64,000 nucleotides of DNA from Alterirhizorhabdus solaris (GTDB lineage: Bacteria; Pseudomonadota; Alphaproteobacteria; Sphingomonadales; Sphingomonadaceae): contig NZ_VNIM01000002.1 in the NCBI RefSeq assembly GCF_007785815.1, forward strand, positions 1-64,000. Direction: 5' to 3'. Numbering within the stretch: position 1 is the first letter of the stretch; every line of letters starts with the position of its first letter. A program made the translations under genes and the position numbers. The notes beneath the pieces were generated by a model. That model was given only the letters and a program-made list of their open reading frames with translations. It searched no databases and had not been told where the DNA came from. Shown here one piece after another: positions 44,263 through 53,450 of this stretch.

Positions 44263-45285
44263 TCACAACCACTTCAACTTTCGGAATACGATGATCTGAA
44301 CCACGAGCACAGCCGCGAGAGCGCCGACCGTGACCGAGAAGCCGCGGGCCGAATCGGCGCCCGGGATACCACCGACATTGATCCCCAGCAGACCGGTGAC
44401 GAAGGTCAGCGGTAGGAAGATCGCAGCGACGATCGACAACATGTAGATCGTGCGATTAGCCTTGGCGGCCTCGCGACTGTTGATCTCGTCCTGCAGAACG
44501 ATCGCGCTCTCCTGCGAGACGGTCAGGTCCTCTATATAGCGGCGCAGGCGATCGATCGTCTCGCGGATATCCCGCCGGTTCGCCTCGTTCATCCAGGTGG
44601 GCGCGTCGCGCCCGATCTGGATCAGCGCCTCGTGCTGGGGAGACATATAGCGCTTGAGCGCCAGGCAGTTGCGGCGAATGTCCGCAATCACGTCCAACGT
44701 CTCGTCGGGCGATGCGGTCTTCTGCTCGTCCGCTGCCTCCAACTCGTCGATCTTGTCGTTCATGTCGACAATCGAGCGGTTCATCTTGGCGACCGTCTGC
44801 TCGACAAGCTCGGTGACGAGATCGCCGGCGGTGCGGGGACCACGCCCGCGTTCGATCGTGGCGAGCACATCGGAGGGCGTCTGCAGATGCTGGCGTCGCA
44901 AGGTGACGACGCGCTGAGCATCAGCCCAAATCTGCATCGCGACCATGTCCTCGGGCGCGGCATCCGGGTTGAAATTGATGCCGCGCAGCACGGTGACGAG
45001 TGCCCCATCCTCGCTGAAGGCCCGCGGGCGGTTTTCATCGGAGGTAAGAACTTCCACGGTCGCCTCGGGCACGCCAAGGCCCGTAGCGAGCCAGTCGACG
45101 ACATCGGGGTGGCCCCGATCTAGGTGAAGCCAGAGCGTTTGATCGGCAGTATCGGGGCGCCAGCTCTTTGCAGAGTTCCAATCGATCGATTGCAGGCCTC
45201 CGTGGCCGTCCAGGACGCGGGCGAAGATTGATGGTCCATCGAGTGTGCTGTCGCCGAACAATGTTGCACTATCGCTCTTGACCAT
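44263..45285 (-). CDS. ZntB/CorA-family divalent metal transporter
   Basis: A 340-residue protein of the CorA superfamily. A large cytoplasmic N-domain and long helix (about residues 130-265, LVEQTVAKMNRSIVDMNDKIDELEA) lead to two C-terminal helices. The pore signature is LLGINVGGIPG, with GIN in place of the canonical GMN, the form seen in ZntB zinc transporters. KANRTIYMLSIVAAIFLPLTFVTG immediately before it is the first pore helix. The protein should move Zn2+ or Mg2+ across the inner membrane. It is divergent from the GH97 gene over a 64-base gap. Confidence 0.87.
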   Translation of the reverse strand: MVKSDSATLFGDSTLDGPSIFARVLDGHGGLQSIDWNSAKSWRPDTADQTLWLHLDRGHPDVVDWLATGLGVPEATVEVLTSDENRPRAFSEDGALVTVLRGINFNPDAAPEDMVAMQIWADAQRVVTLRRQHLQTPSDVLATIERGRGPRTAGDLVTELVEQTVAKMNRSIVDMNDKIDELEAADEQKTASPDETLDVIADIRRNCLALKRYMSPQHEALIQIGRDAPTWMNEANRRDIRETIDRLRRYIEDLTVSQESAIVLQDEINSREAAKANRTIYMLSIVAAIFLPLTFVTGLLGINVGGIPGADSARGFSVTVGALAAVLVVQIIVFRKLKWL

Positions 45286-45349
45286 GTCTCAGGCTACAGC
45301 GCGCGTCAGCGGCGATCAAACTCTCGATCCCGAACGGGGAAAGTGGATC

Positions 45350-47296
45350 GTGCGTTGTAGCCTGTGGGTAATCTGCTTTCTGGTGCTGGGCAGCTGTCAG
45401 CGAACACCACATGACAACCCCCTGGCGGTTGCCTCGCCGGACGGTCGCGTCGAGGTCGTCGCAGGACGGCTTCCCGGCGGCAAGCTTGCAATTCGCGTCC
45501 GCCATGATGGGATGGACGTGATCGCACCGTCGACCGTAGGCTGGCGGCTCGCAGCCGATGAGTTCGGGCCACTGGTGATCACCTCCGTCCAGCCCCGGCC
45601 CTCCGTGGCGGCGCCCGACCGCACTGCCCTTCCCTATCGCGAACTGATCGTGGCAACGCGCGAGGGCGGCGGTGCCCGCCGGCAGGTCAACCTGCGGCTG
45701 CGCGCCTACGATACGGGTGCCGCGTTCCGGCTGGAGCTTCCGCGGCAGCCTGCATTCGGCAGAGTCAGCATCGCAGCGGAGACGACCGAGCTGCGCTTTC
45801 CGCGGGATTATGCCTGCCTGGCGGTGCGGCACAGCGAATATCTGAACAGCCATGAAGGCGACTACGCCGCCGTGAGCGCCAGTGCGCTACGGCGTGGCGC
45901 CCTGTACGATCTGCCGCTCAGTTGCCGCACGGGCCGCGGCGGAGAGACGGTGGCGATCGCGGAAAGCGGCGTCGAGCGCTATCCCGGCGCCTATCTCGTC
46001 AGGGCCGGCGCGCACGGCGTGGCGGTGCGCCTGACGCCGCTGCCGCAGAACGACGCCATCGCGGTCAGCGCCACCCTCCCCTCGACCGGTCTCCTTGCGC
46101 CGTGGCGCGTTGTCATGGTCGCCGATCGTCCCGAGCAGCTGATCGAGAACAGCCTGGTGGCCGAACTCGCGCCACCCTCGCGCATCGGCGACGAACGCTG
46201 GGTGCGTCCGGGCAAGGCGGCTTGGGCGTGGTGGGCGGGGCTCGACGCCTCGGGCGTACCGAACGCGGGATACAATGACGCGACCTATCGCCGGTACATC
46301 GACTTCGCAGCGCGATTAGGCCTGCCCTATTTCGTAATCGACTGGGGCTGGGCGGCGCGGCCGAACGGCGATGACGAGCTGGCAGATATCACGCGCTTCC
46401 GTCCCGACGTCGATATTCCCGCGCTCTCACGCTACGCCGCTGCCCGCGGTGTCCGGCTGTGGCTGTGGACTAACTGGAAGACGGTGAACGGGCAGATGGA
46501 CGAGGTCTTCGCGCTGTATCAGCGCTGGGGCATCGCCGGCATCAAGGTCGATTACGTGTACCGCCAGGATCAGGTCGCGATCGGCTGGTACCACAGGTTG
46601 CTGGCGGCAGCAGCTCGACACAAGCTGATGGTCAATATCCACGGGTCGCCCGTGCCGCGCGGACTTGAGCGGACCTATCCCAATTTCCTGACCGAGGAAG
46701 GCGTGATGGGCACCGAGTACAACAAGTGGAGCCGCAAGGTCACCGCCGGCTACAATGTCCGCCTCGCCTACACGCGCGCCGCAATCGGACCAATGGATTA
46801 TGCCCCTGGCGCTTTTCGCAACGTCGCGCCCGCCGCGTTCGTCGCTCGAAAGAAGCTGCCGGAGGTGATGACGACACGCGCCCACCAGCTGGCGATGTTC
46901 GTAGTCTATCCAAGCCCATTGCAATCGCTTGCCGATGCGCCTGCCGCCTATCTCGACGACCGCAATCGGCCGCTGCCCGAAACGGGTTTCCTGCGGCTCG
47001 TCCCCGCCACCTGGGACGAAACTCGCGGGGTCGCGGGAGCCTGGGGCAAGTGGATCGCCGTGGCGCGCCGCAGCGGAAAGCGATGGTTCGTCGGCGTGAT
47101 GAACGACGGCGACGTCCGGAGCGTCAGTGTGCCGCTGCGTTTCCTCGCGCCTGGACGATGGCATGCGACGGCCTTGATCGACGGCGATCGTCCGACAGTT
47201 GTCGCCGGCCATGAAGGGCCGGTAAGCCCTGCCACGTCCTTGCGCATTCCCTTGCACGCGACCGGAGGCGCCGTGCTGGTGCTCGACCCCGCCTAG
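45350..47296 (+). CDS. Glycoside hydrolase family 97 lipoprotein
   Basis: GTG 45350, with GGGGAAAG upstream, gives VRCSLWVICFLVLGSCQ, a lipoprotein signal. ATG at 45284 would bury it. The 648-residue protein has the three GH97 parts: a beta-supersandwich N-domain (ASPDGRVEVVAGRLPGGKLAI), a TIM barrel with LPYFVIDWGWAARPNGDDEL, KTVNGQMDEVFALYQRWGIAGIKVDYVYR and the tail segment MDYAPGAFRN, and a beta C-domain. GH97 enzymes are alpha-glucosidases or alpha-galactosidases. KVDYVYR places an Asp in the position of retaining members. No sugar-uptake genes are adjacent. Confidence 0.9.
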   Translation: MRCSLWVICFLVLGSCQRTPHDNPLAVASPDGRVEVVAGRLPGGKLAIRVRHDGMDVIAPSTVGWRLAADEFGPLVITSVQPRPSVAAPDRTALPYRELIVATREGGGARRQVNLRLRAYDTGAAFRLELPRQPAFGRVSIAAETTELRFPRDYACLAVRHSEYLNSHEGDYAAVSASALRRGALYDLPLSCRTGRGGETVAIAESGVERYPGAYLVRAGAHGVAVRLTPLPQNDAIAVSATLPSTGLLAPWRVVMVADRPEQLIENSLVAELAPPSRIGDERWVRPGKAAWAWWAGLDASGVPNAGYNDATYRRYIDFAARLGLPYFVIDWGWAARPNGDDELADITRFRPDVDIPALSRYAAARGVRLWLWTNWKTVNGQMDEVFALYQRWGIAGIKVDYVYRQDQVAIGWYHRLLAAAARHKLMVNIHGSPVPRGLERTYPNFLTEEGVMGTEYNKWSRKVTAGYNVRLAYTRAAIGPMDYAPGAFRNVAPAAFVARKKLPEVMTTRAHQLAMFVVYPSPLQSLADAPAAYLDDRNRPLPETGFLRLVPATWDETRGVAGAWGKWIAVARRSGKRWFVGVMNDGDVRSVSVPLRFLAPGRWHATALIDGDRPTVVAGHEGPVSPATSLRIPLHATGGAVLVLDPA

Positions 47297-47331
47297 GTCC
47301 GCCATCCAGGCATGACGGATCGGCGAGGACT

Positions 47332-48225
47332 TCAGCTGCCTGCTTCTTCGTGCGGAGCGGCCTGTGTTCCTTGCGCGCGAACCAGCGGTAGGGGCTCCTT
47401 GAAGGTCAGCGTGCGATACGGGAACGGGATCTCAAGCCCGGCATCGTCCAAGGCTCGCTTGATCGCGCGGACGACCTCGTCTCGCGACTGGTGCATTTCT
47501 ACAGGCTTCGATCCTGCCCACCAGCGTACAAGGAAGTTGATCGAGCTGTCGCCGAACTCCTTGGCGTATACTTCGACGGGACGGTCGTCGTGGACCACCC
47601 CGATCCCGGAAACCGCTTCGAGAATGACCTTGCGAGCGACCTCCAGATCGACGTCATAGGCAACGCCCACCTCGATCTCGTGTCGGCGCAGCTGGCTCTG
47701 CGTCACGACCTCGACCGGATTCTTGAACAGATACGCGTTCGGCACGACGACCAGTTCGTTGCTCAGGTGCCGCAGGTGCGTGTCGCGCAGGCTGATCATC
47801 TCGATCCGGCCCTCCACATCCTGGCACCGGATGAAGTCGCCGATCCGCATCTGCTTGCGCAGCATGATGAGCACACCCGCAAGGAAGTTCTCGAAGATGT
47901 CCTTGAAGGCGAAGCCGACCGCCACCGAACCGAGGCCGAGAACCGCCAGGATGTTGGCGGGCGTGACGCCCGGCAGCACGACCGACATCGCGATCAGCAG
48001 GCCGAGTACCCAGATCGCCACGCCGACCAGCGTCTCGACGAGATTGACCAGCGAGCCGCGCAGGTCGGTGTGCGAGAGCAGCCGCTCCGCGATCCGCCTG
48101 GCCGACCTCGCGGCGAAGTAGGTCACGACGAGCAGCAGCAGCGCGATGCCGAGCTGAGGGAGAATGCGAACGAGTTCGGTTCCCATGTCTCGTATGCGGC
48201 GCAGAAGAATAGTGGCGATGTCCAT
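47332..48225 (-). CDS. MscS-family mechanosensitive channel
   Basis: ATG 48225 gives a 297-residue protein, MDIATILLRRIRDMG. Three helices follow (IALLLLVVTYFAARSARRI, LVNLVETLVGVAIWVLGLLIAMSVV, and the pore helix NILAVLGLGSVAVGFAFKDIFENFLAG), then the beta domain (GDFIRCQDVEGRIEMISLRDTHL, and NELVVVPNAYLFKNPV) and the alpha-beta domain. All MscS hallmarks are present. It opens at membrane stretch to release solutes. A longer reading frame upstream belongs to another frame of the APC-like gene. It converges on the GH97 gene. Confidence 0.9.
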   Translation of the reverse strand: MDIATILLRRIRDMGTELVRILPQLGIALLLLVVTYFAARSARRIAERLLSHTDLRGSLVNLVETLVGVAIWVLGLLIAMSVVLPGVTPANILAVLGLGSVAVGFAFKDIFENFLAGVLIMLRKQMRIGDFIRCQDVEGRIEMISLRDTHLRHLSNELVVVPNAYLFKNPVEVVTQSQLRRHEIEVGVAYDVDLEVARKVILEAVSGIGVVHDDRPVEVYAKEFGDSSINFLVRWWAGSKPVEMHQSRDEVVRAIKRALDDAGLEIPFPYRTLTFKEPLPLVRAQGTQAAPHEEAGS

Positions 48226-48374
48226 TGCCCACCGTAGCTCGACATCCGCTGCGGGAGCAAAGGATTGCCGCGCAACGGGCCCGTCGGCGGTCACGTTCAC
48301 CGCGACTAGGGGATCAGCCGAATTTAAGCTGCTTGTCGTTTTAACTCGGGGCTGGCGGGGGCGCGTCCACCCTG

Positions 48375-49586
48375 TCAGCTTTCCGCCGGTGCACCGGCTG
48401 CCGCAGCGATGATGCAGATGACCCCAACGAGTGCAAAGCCCACGCGCGTTGCCGGACTGCCCTTCCCAGTACGGAGAGACACCCACAAGGCCAGACCGGC
48501 CTGCATCGCGTAGAACAGGGCGAATGCGCGGGACGACAGCGCGATCACGGAGAACGGATCCGTCAGCCACACGACCGCGATCGCCAGCACGGCCGCCGCG
48601 ATGAACGCCTGACGCACGCTGAGCTTCCGGCGTGACACCTCTACCAGTAGGCCGCCGGAGCCGATTGAGTCCGCGATCGCAGCGCTCAGCTGGCTCGACA
48701 CCGCGCCGATCAGCACGAAAATGCCGAGCAGCGGCGCGACCAGCTCCATGATGTCGAGGATGCCGGCCACCCCCTCGGCATGCTGCGCCTCTGCCAGGAA
48801 GGGCGTCAGCAGCGCAAGGAATGCGAGATAGATCGCCGATGACAGCCACTGTGCATAGCGCATCGTCCGCACGCGCGTGGCCTGATCGTAATGATCGCCC
48901 ATGTAGCGCGAGGTTTCGAACCCCTGTACGGTAATGAGTAGCCCGAGCAGCAGCGGGATACTGTTCCAGGACACCTTGGAGGCGGGCACGTCGAGCGGAG
49001 CGCCGGTTCGTGTTACCCACCAAAGACCCAGTGCCGCCAACAACCCGGCGATGATGCCGAGCTTGACCGACACGCTGGCATGCGCGGCATGCTCGATCTT
49101 GCGGATGTCGCCGGAAAAGGTGAGCGCCGTCAGCCCGATGATGATCGCGGTCACAGCCCCGTTTGCCACCAGATCGTGATATGCTTCGGATACCGCGATC
49201 GGCTTCAACGAGAACTCGGCGAGCAGTTTGAGATAATAGGCGACGGAGACGGCGTAGGCGATCGCCAGCATGACCTGGGCCGCCCGCATCGCCCATGCCA
49301 TCGGATCGTTCAGCGACAGCTTGGGTGCAGCATTTTCGACATGCACGATGTTGAACCGGATCACCGCCCCGACCGCATAGGCCAAGGCAAGCAGGGCAGC
49401 CATCGCCAGGATGGCGGCCGAGCCGAACTCCTTGGCAAGGAGCGGCCCGCAGATCAGGAACCCGGAGCCGATGATGGAGGCGAGCGGCGTTACCGTCGCG
49501 CGCCAGTCGGTCGACCGGGCGAAGCGCCCGAAACTCAACAGCGCTGCGACGAGCACCGCCGAGAGGATGGCGACGGCTACAATCAT
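48375..49586 (-). CDS. Multi-helix permease-like membrane protein (APC-superfamily appearance)
   Basis: A 403-residue protein with about 11 helices. The start PLASIIGSGFLICGPLLAKEFG resembles the first helix of amino-acid/polyamine/cation permeases, where G-S-G-F surrounds the unwound substrate site. Later segments are KIEHAAHASVSVKLGIIAGLLAALGL and IPLLLGLLITVQGFETSRYMG. The last 40 residues hold two more helices. No known transporter subfamily signature is complete. The substrate is unknown. It is monocistronic, 149 bases upstream of the MscS gene on the same strand. Confidence 0.65.
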   Translation of the reverse strand: MIVAVAILSAVLVAALLSFGRFARSTDWRATVTPLASIIGSGFLICGPLLAKEFGSAAILAMAALLALAYAVGAVIRFNIVHVENAAPKLSLNDPMAWAMRAAQVMLAIAYAVSVAYYLKLLAEFSLKPIAVSEAYHDLVANGAVTAIIIGLTALTFSGDIRKIEHAAHASVSVKLGIIAGLLAALGLWWVTRTGAPLDVPASKVSWNSIPLLLGLLITVQGFETSRYMGDHYDQATRVRTMRYAQWLSSAIYLAFLALLTPFLAEAQHAEGVAGILDIMELVAPLLGIFVLIGAVSSQLSAAIADSIGSGGLLVEVSRRKLSVRQAFIAAAVLAIAVVWLTDPFSVIALSSRAFALFYAMQAGLALWVSLRTGKGSPATRVGFALVGVICIIAAAAGAPAES

Positions 49587-49807
49587 CTAGAGTTCTCTTT
49601 CGGAAGCACGGGCATGACAGCTGCAAGCGGCGGCAGGACCGTCGAACAACACGAGCACCGTTCGCAGGAGATGTGCAGTCGCAAAGCTTTCAAGGGTTCA
49701 TCGCGATCGGTCTTAGATGTTGATGGGTCAGGCGTCCAAATGTGTCAGTCCGTGCATCGGTTACCTGTAGGAAGACGATCGCTGCTCGTGCCGCCGGCAA
49801 CGGCGCT

Positions 49808-51604
49808 TCAGTACAGGTGATATCGGAAGACCAGAAGCGTCGACAACGTCACGACCATGATAAGCACTAGCGGCAGGCCCGTGCGCGTATAGTCGCCGAA
49901 GCGGTAATCTCCTGCCGACATGATCAGCATGTTCGTCTGGTAGGCGACCGGCGTGGCATAGCACAGGTTGCACCCGAACAGCACCGCCAGCACCAGCGGT
50001 TCGGTCGGGATTCCCAGCTTTTGCGCGAGGCTGAAGGCGATCGGCGTGCCCACGGCTGCGGCGGTGGGGTTCGAAGCGAAATTTGTTAGCACGGTGTTGA
50101 ACAGCATAACCGCAGCCAGCACGCCGCCAGCCGGCAGGTCGTACAACCCTAGCGCGATCAGCTGGCTCAGCCATTCTGCAGCACCGGTTTCCAGAATCAC
50201 ACGACCTACCGCGATGCTGGCGGCTACGAGCACGATCACTTTGGCCGACAGGGCACGGCCGACCTTGTCGAAATGGACGCATCCGGTCACGAACATCACG
50301 ATCGCGCCCGCCAAGGCGCTGATCGCAATCGGCAATATGCCAACCCTGGCGAGACCCACAGACACCGCCATGACCGCAAGCGCCAGCGGCGCCTTGGCGG
50401 TCCGTGGCACCTCCTTCGCACCATCAAGCATCAACAGGCTCTCGGCGCGCGCAAGAGCGGTGACGGCCGTCATCGAGCCTTTCACCAAAAGGATGTCGCC
50501 TTCGGCCATCGTCGCTTCCGCCGTCGCCAGCTCATTATCGCTCCAGGACCGCCGACTTTGATGGATGCCGATCACTGCCACGTCATGCGCCTCGGCGATC
50601 CCGGACGTGGCGATGCGCGTGCCAGTCAGTCCTGAATCCGGCGCAATGGCCAGTTCGGCAATGGCAAGGTCTTCCCCGATGTTCTTGGCGGCTCGTGCAA
50701 TCCGCTCCTCAAGTGCTGCCGGCGCGGTCGTCGCACCCATCGCGCGCATGACGTCCTCCAGCACCGAGTGGGACGTAACCACCCGGACCCTATCGTCCGT
50801 TGCCAGCGCACCGTCGGGATAATCGACGAGGCGGACCTCATTGCCGAACGGACGCAGCGCCTCTGCGGCATTACGCCCAAGTGTCGAAGACTGCGTGCCG
50901 ATGCGCAGCTCGGCAAGGAACTGCCGTGGTAGGTGACCGCCCTCTGGCGAGTTGTCCGGCAGGAGCCGGGGCATGATGAGCCAGATGAACGGCAGTGCGA
51001 CGGCCGCGGCAGCGAGCACAACCGGCGTGAAGTGGAACACGCTCATCGGCGGCAAGCCCATGTCGGTCGCGATCGATACGACCAGGAGATTGGTGGACGT
51101 GCCGATCGTCGTCGCCATGCCTCCGATCAGCACCGCGCTGTTGATCGGGATGAGGGTCTTGGACGCAGGCATGCCGCCGCTGGTGGCGAGTGCCGCCATG
51201 ATCGGCAGGAGCAGCACGAGCACGGGTGTGTCGTTCACCAGCATGCTCATCGTCATCGCGAGCACCAGCGTCACGAGAAGGCCAAGCGTAGCGTTCAACC
51301 GCCACACGCGGGTCAGCGCACGCGCAGCCGGCTCGAGCGCGCCGGTGGCGACCAGACCACGTCCCATCACCATCAATGCACAGATCGTGATCAGCGCATA
51401 ATTGCCGAAGCCTTCGAACGCGAGCTTGAGACCGTCTGTCGCGCGCTGTCCGGTCAGTGGGAAGGTATATAGCCCGAGCGCAATGGCGCTGATGGTCAAC
51501 AGCGAAATGATTTCGATCCGCAGCCGTCCCGAGACGAAACCGTAGAACATCACGGTCGTGAGGCCGATCGCCGCCATGGCGTGGCCGGAGGGAAGGCCGA
51601 TCAC
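49808..51604 (-). CDS. SLC13-family anion permease with two RCK_C domains
   Basis: A 598-residue protein. The N-half has helices with MLVNDTPVLVLLLPIMAALA and PINSAVLIGGMATTIGTSTNLLVV, the SNT-type substrate and Na+ site region of DASS transporters. The middle (about 225-395) holds two soluble TrkA-C-like domains (RLVDYPDGALATDDRVRVVT and SGLTGTRIATSGIAEAHDVAVIGIH). The C-half repeats the motif as NTVLTNFASNPTAAAVGTPIA. Such proteins carry sulphate, dicarboxylates or related anions. The inserted RCK_C pair suggests regulation by a small ligand. Neighbours (DUF202) are uninformative. Confidence 0.88.
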   Translation of the reverse strand: MIGLPSGHAMAAIGLTTVMFYGFVSGRLRIEIISLLTISAIALGLYTFPLTGQRATDGLKLAFEGFGNYALITICALMVMGRGLVATGALEPAARALTRVWRLNATLGLLVTLVLAMTMSMLVNDTPVLVLLLPIMAALATSGGMPASKTLIPINSAVLIGGMATTIGTSTNLLVVSIATDMGLPPMSVFHFTPVVLAAAAVALPFIWLIMPRLLPDNSPEGGHLPRQFLAELRIGTQSSTLGRNAAEALRPFGNEVRLVDYPDGALATDDRVRVVTSHSVLEDVMRAMGATTAPAALEERIARAAKNIGEDLAIAELAIAPDSGLTGTRIATSGIAEAHDVAVIGIHQSRRSWSDNELATAEATMAEGDILLVKGSMTAVTALARAESLLMLDGAKEVPRTAKAPLALAVMAVSVGLARVGILPIAISALAGAIVMFVTGCVHFDKVGRALSAKVIVLVAASIAVGRVILETGAAEWLSQLIALGLYDLPAGGVLAAVMLFNTVLTNFASNPTAAAVGTPIAFSLAQKLGIPTEPLVLAVLFGCNLCYATPVAYQTNMLIMSAGDYRFGDYTRTGLPLVLIMVVTLSTLLVFRYHLY

Positions 51605-51653
51605 AGAATGGCGCCCGCGAACACGGCCGTTCGCATGGCCAACCAGGCTGCAC

Positions 51654-52034
51654 TCACGTCAGCCACCAAATGGCGACGATGAGCGACATCGCTCCGACTG
51701 AGATCACGATTGCCATGACGCGAAAGTTCATTGTCGCCAGATCATGGATTTTGTGGGCGTTCAGACGCGCCTGAAGCGCACATGCGCGCCGCTCGGCGGA
51801 AATGATCAGGAAGGCGGCGAGCAGAAAGAACAGCGTAGCGATCGCCTTAGCTACCCAGGTCGGTTCGACGGGCCGGAACAGCGCGCTGAAGCCGACGCCG
51901 ATCCCGATCGATGCCATCGAGGTTCGAGCCCATCCGCTGAACGTCCGTTCGTTCGCGAGAAGCGTGCGATCCTCCGCAAGATCGGTTCGATCCTCCGCGA
52001 GTGCTCCGCGTCCCGGTTGCTCGTCCTCTGCCAT
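51654..52034 (-). CDS. DUF202/YidH-family membrane protein
   Basis: A 126-residue protein with the family's N-terminal charged heptads LAEDRTDLAEDRTLLANERT, SGWARTSMASIGIGVGF and three helices (VAKAIATLFFLLAAFLIISAERR, and MAIVISVGAMSLIVAIWWL at the C-terminus). YidH has no established function. The R-T pattern recurs three times in tandem, with the first two copies almost identical in DNA as well (GCGGAGGATCG). Start at ATG 52034. It lies 49 bases before the SLC13 gene on the same strand. Confidence 0.82.
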   Translation of the reverse strand: MAEDEQPGRGALAEDRTDLAEDRTLLANERTFSGWARTSMASIGIGVGFSALFRPVEPTWVAKAIATLFFLLAAFLIISAERRACALQARLNAHKIHDLATMNFRVMAIVISVGAMSLIVAIWWLT

Positions 52035-52143
52035 ACTCCATCATGGCCGCAAACCGTAACAACCGCAATTTGCCACAGCCGTCATTAGAACCGAGAACGG
52101 CTAGGTAATCCGGAAGGTAATCACCTGCACCCAACCGATCGTC

Positions 52144-52168
52144 GGAACGATTCGCCGGCTCACATGTT
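52144..52168 (+). promoter_or_regulatory. EcfG-like (general stress) promoter before the PRC-barrel gene
   Basis: GGAAC at 52144-52148, 16 bases, then TGTT at 52165-52168. The consensus is GGAAC-N16/17-CGTT. It lies about 160 bases before the PRC-barrel start, a long leader, so the link to that gene is inferred. Confidence 0.45.
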
Positions 52169-52330
52169 ACTATTATATCACCGGATTTATGCAGTAGCCG
52201 AGCGTGTCTTTCCATCACACGCCAGCTTGCCTGCGCCGATCAGCACATCATAGGTCCAAGTGGATGTAAATCATCTGCTCACGTGCCGGCGATCTACAGC
52301 GATGGAATCGCAGAACTCAGGAGATCAGCA

Positions 52331-52696
52331 ATGGATAATATCCAGACCATGGACCGCAACGAGACTCAGGATACCATTTCGTCAGAAAAGGTCGACGGAA
52401 CGGCCGTATACGGTCGTGATGGCGAGAAGATTGGCTCTGTTCATCACCTCATGATCGGCAAGCGTGACGGCAAGGTTCGGCACGCGGTCGTGAGCTATGG
52501 TGGATTCCTGGGTATGGGCGAGGATTACTTTCCGCTGCCCTGGGGCGAGTTGACCTATAACGAGGATCACGGCGGCTATGTGGTGAACCGGGATGTCGAG
52601 CAACTGAAGGGCGGACCGCGGTACAGCCGCGGACAGGAGCCGACTTGGGATCGCTCATACGACCAGCAGGTTTCGGGCTACTACGGTAAGCTCTAA
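52331..52696 (+). CDS. PRC-barrel domain stress protein
   Basis: ATG 52331 with AGGAG nine bases upstream gives a 121-residue protein. The PRC-barrel reads KVDGTAVYGRDGEKIGSVHHLMIGKRDGKVRHAVVSYG, then GFLGMGEDYFPLPWGELTYNEDHGGYVVN. After it comes a Tyr/Arg/Gln-rich tail ending YDQQVSGYYGKL. This short single-domain form is one of the commonest stress-induced proteins in sphingomonads and rhizobia. It has no known activity. It ends 21 bases before a strong terminator. Confidence 0.88.
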   Translation: MDNIQTMDRNETQDTISSEKVDGTAVYGRDGEKIGSVHHLMIGKRDGKVRHAVVSYGGFLGMGEDYFPLPWGELTYNEDHGGYVVNRDVEQLKGGPRYSRGQEPTWDRSYDQQVSGYYGKL

Positions 52697-52717
52697 GGTC
52701 GGAACAGTGCCAAAGAC

Positions 52718-52749
52718 GAGCGGCCCGCATTGCGGGCCGCTCTCTTTTC
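52718..52749 (+). terminator. Intrinsic terminator of the PRC-barrel gene
   Basis: GAGCGGCCCGC and GCGGGCCGCTC form a perfect 11-bp stem around a three-base loop, followed by TCTTTTC. This is a textbook terminator placed 21 bases after the stop. Confidence 0.92.
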
Positions 52750-52805
52750 GCGGCGTATTCAAACCGCCTTGGGCTAACACCCAAAATGTGGCGCAATGTC
52801 TCGGT

Positions 52806-53022
52806 TCAGCTCTCGAAAGCTGAGAAGATTGGACACTTACCCGCTCTGCCTTCGACACAGTCATACTCAAGTTGGCTGAGCCAAGCTCGCAAGGTCTGAA
52901 TATCGGTGATCCGGCGATCGAGGTCGGCGAGGCACTTGCGGGCCAGTGTTCGGGCCTGCGGGCGCTCCTCGGTAGCATTTAACTGAACGAGTTCGGCGAT
53001 CTGCTCGCGCGTAAAGCTTCGT
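52806..53022 (-). pseudogene. MerR-family regulator, C-terminal remnant
   Basis: On the minus strand the frame to TGA at 52806 reads SFTREQIAELVQLN, then ARTLARKCLADLDRRITDIQTLRAWLSQLEYDC and the tail KCPIFSAFES. This matches the second half of MerR-type regulators: the F-S-x-E-x-I-x-E-L helix, the long dimerisation helix and the Cys-containing C-terminal loop. The DNA-binding half is missing. Sequence upstream of about 53022 is unrelated and belongs to a frame on the other strand. It is therefore a truncated gene at a rearrangement junction. Confidence 0.65.
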
Positions 53023-53100
53023 CGCCGAGCGGATGAAGCGCACGCGGCGGGGATGAATCCCGAAGACGTGGTGCGCGTCAAGACGCGCGACTTCCGTTGA
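53020..53100 (+). pseudogene. Truncated 3' end of an unknown gene
   Basis: On the plus strand a frame ending in TGA at 53098-53100 reads LRRRADEAHAAGMNPEDVVRVKTRDFR. Its start lies inside the MerR remnant, and codon-like character begins only near 53020. It is followed four bases later by the ATG of the next gene, as if the two were neighbours in a former operon. I do not recognise the protein. The piece marks the right side of the junction. Confidence 0.4.
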
Positions 53101-53103
53101 GCA

Positions 53104-53379
53104 ATGGCTGAGTTGCCGCGTCACCAGCGCGTGATCATCTCGCTTCCCGTCCACATCCTGCGCGCTGCGATGGCGCGGTCGGGCGAGGCACGGATCGACG
53201 TCGTCGAAGTGCGGCTCGCGCTGCCTTGTCTCCTGCTCCATTGCGCAGAGCGATGGCCGCTGGAGCTGTTCTGGGCTTCGGCCGCTCAAGAGAATGAGAT
53301 TGGACGCGCGCAGGGGACTACTGCGGCGTTCAACTGGATTATCCGGCAGCTGCGGCTCGCCGGGCGCTACGTCGACTAG
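53104..53379 (+). CDS. Small protein of unknown function
   Basis: A 91-residue soluble protein starting four bases after the end of the truncated upstream frame. It reads MAELPRHQRVIISLPVHILRAAMARSG, then LPCLLLHCAERWPLELFWASAAQ and GTTAAFNWIIRQLRLAGRYVD. One amphipathic helix and a single Cys are visible. No family comes to mind. It leads the run of accessory genes, with a weak ribosome site. Confidence 0.5.
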   Translation: MAELPRHQRVIISLPVHILRAAMARSGEARIDVVEVRLALPCLLLHCAERWPLELFWASAAQENEIGRAQGTTAAFNWIIRQLRLAGRYVD

Positions 53380-53450
53380 GCGCCGCTGGCGGCCCGTTTC
53401 CGTGATGGATGCAGCTGTCGAAACACGCCGGGCATGGTATGTTCCGCGTG

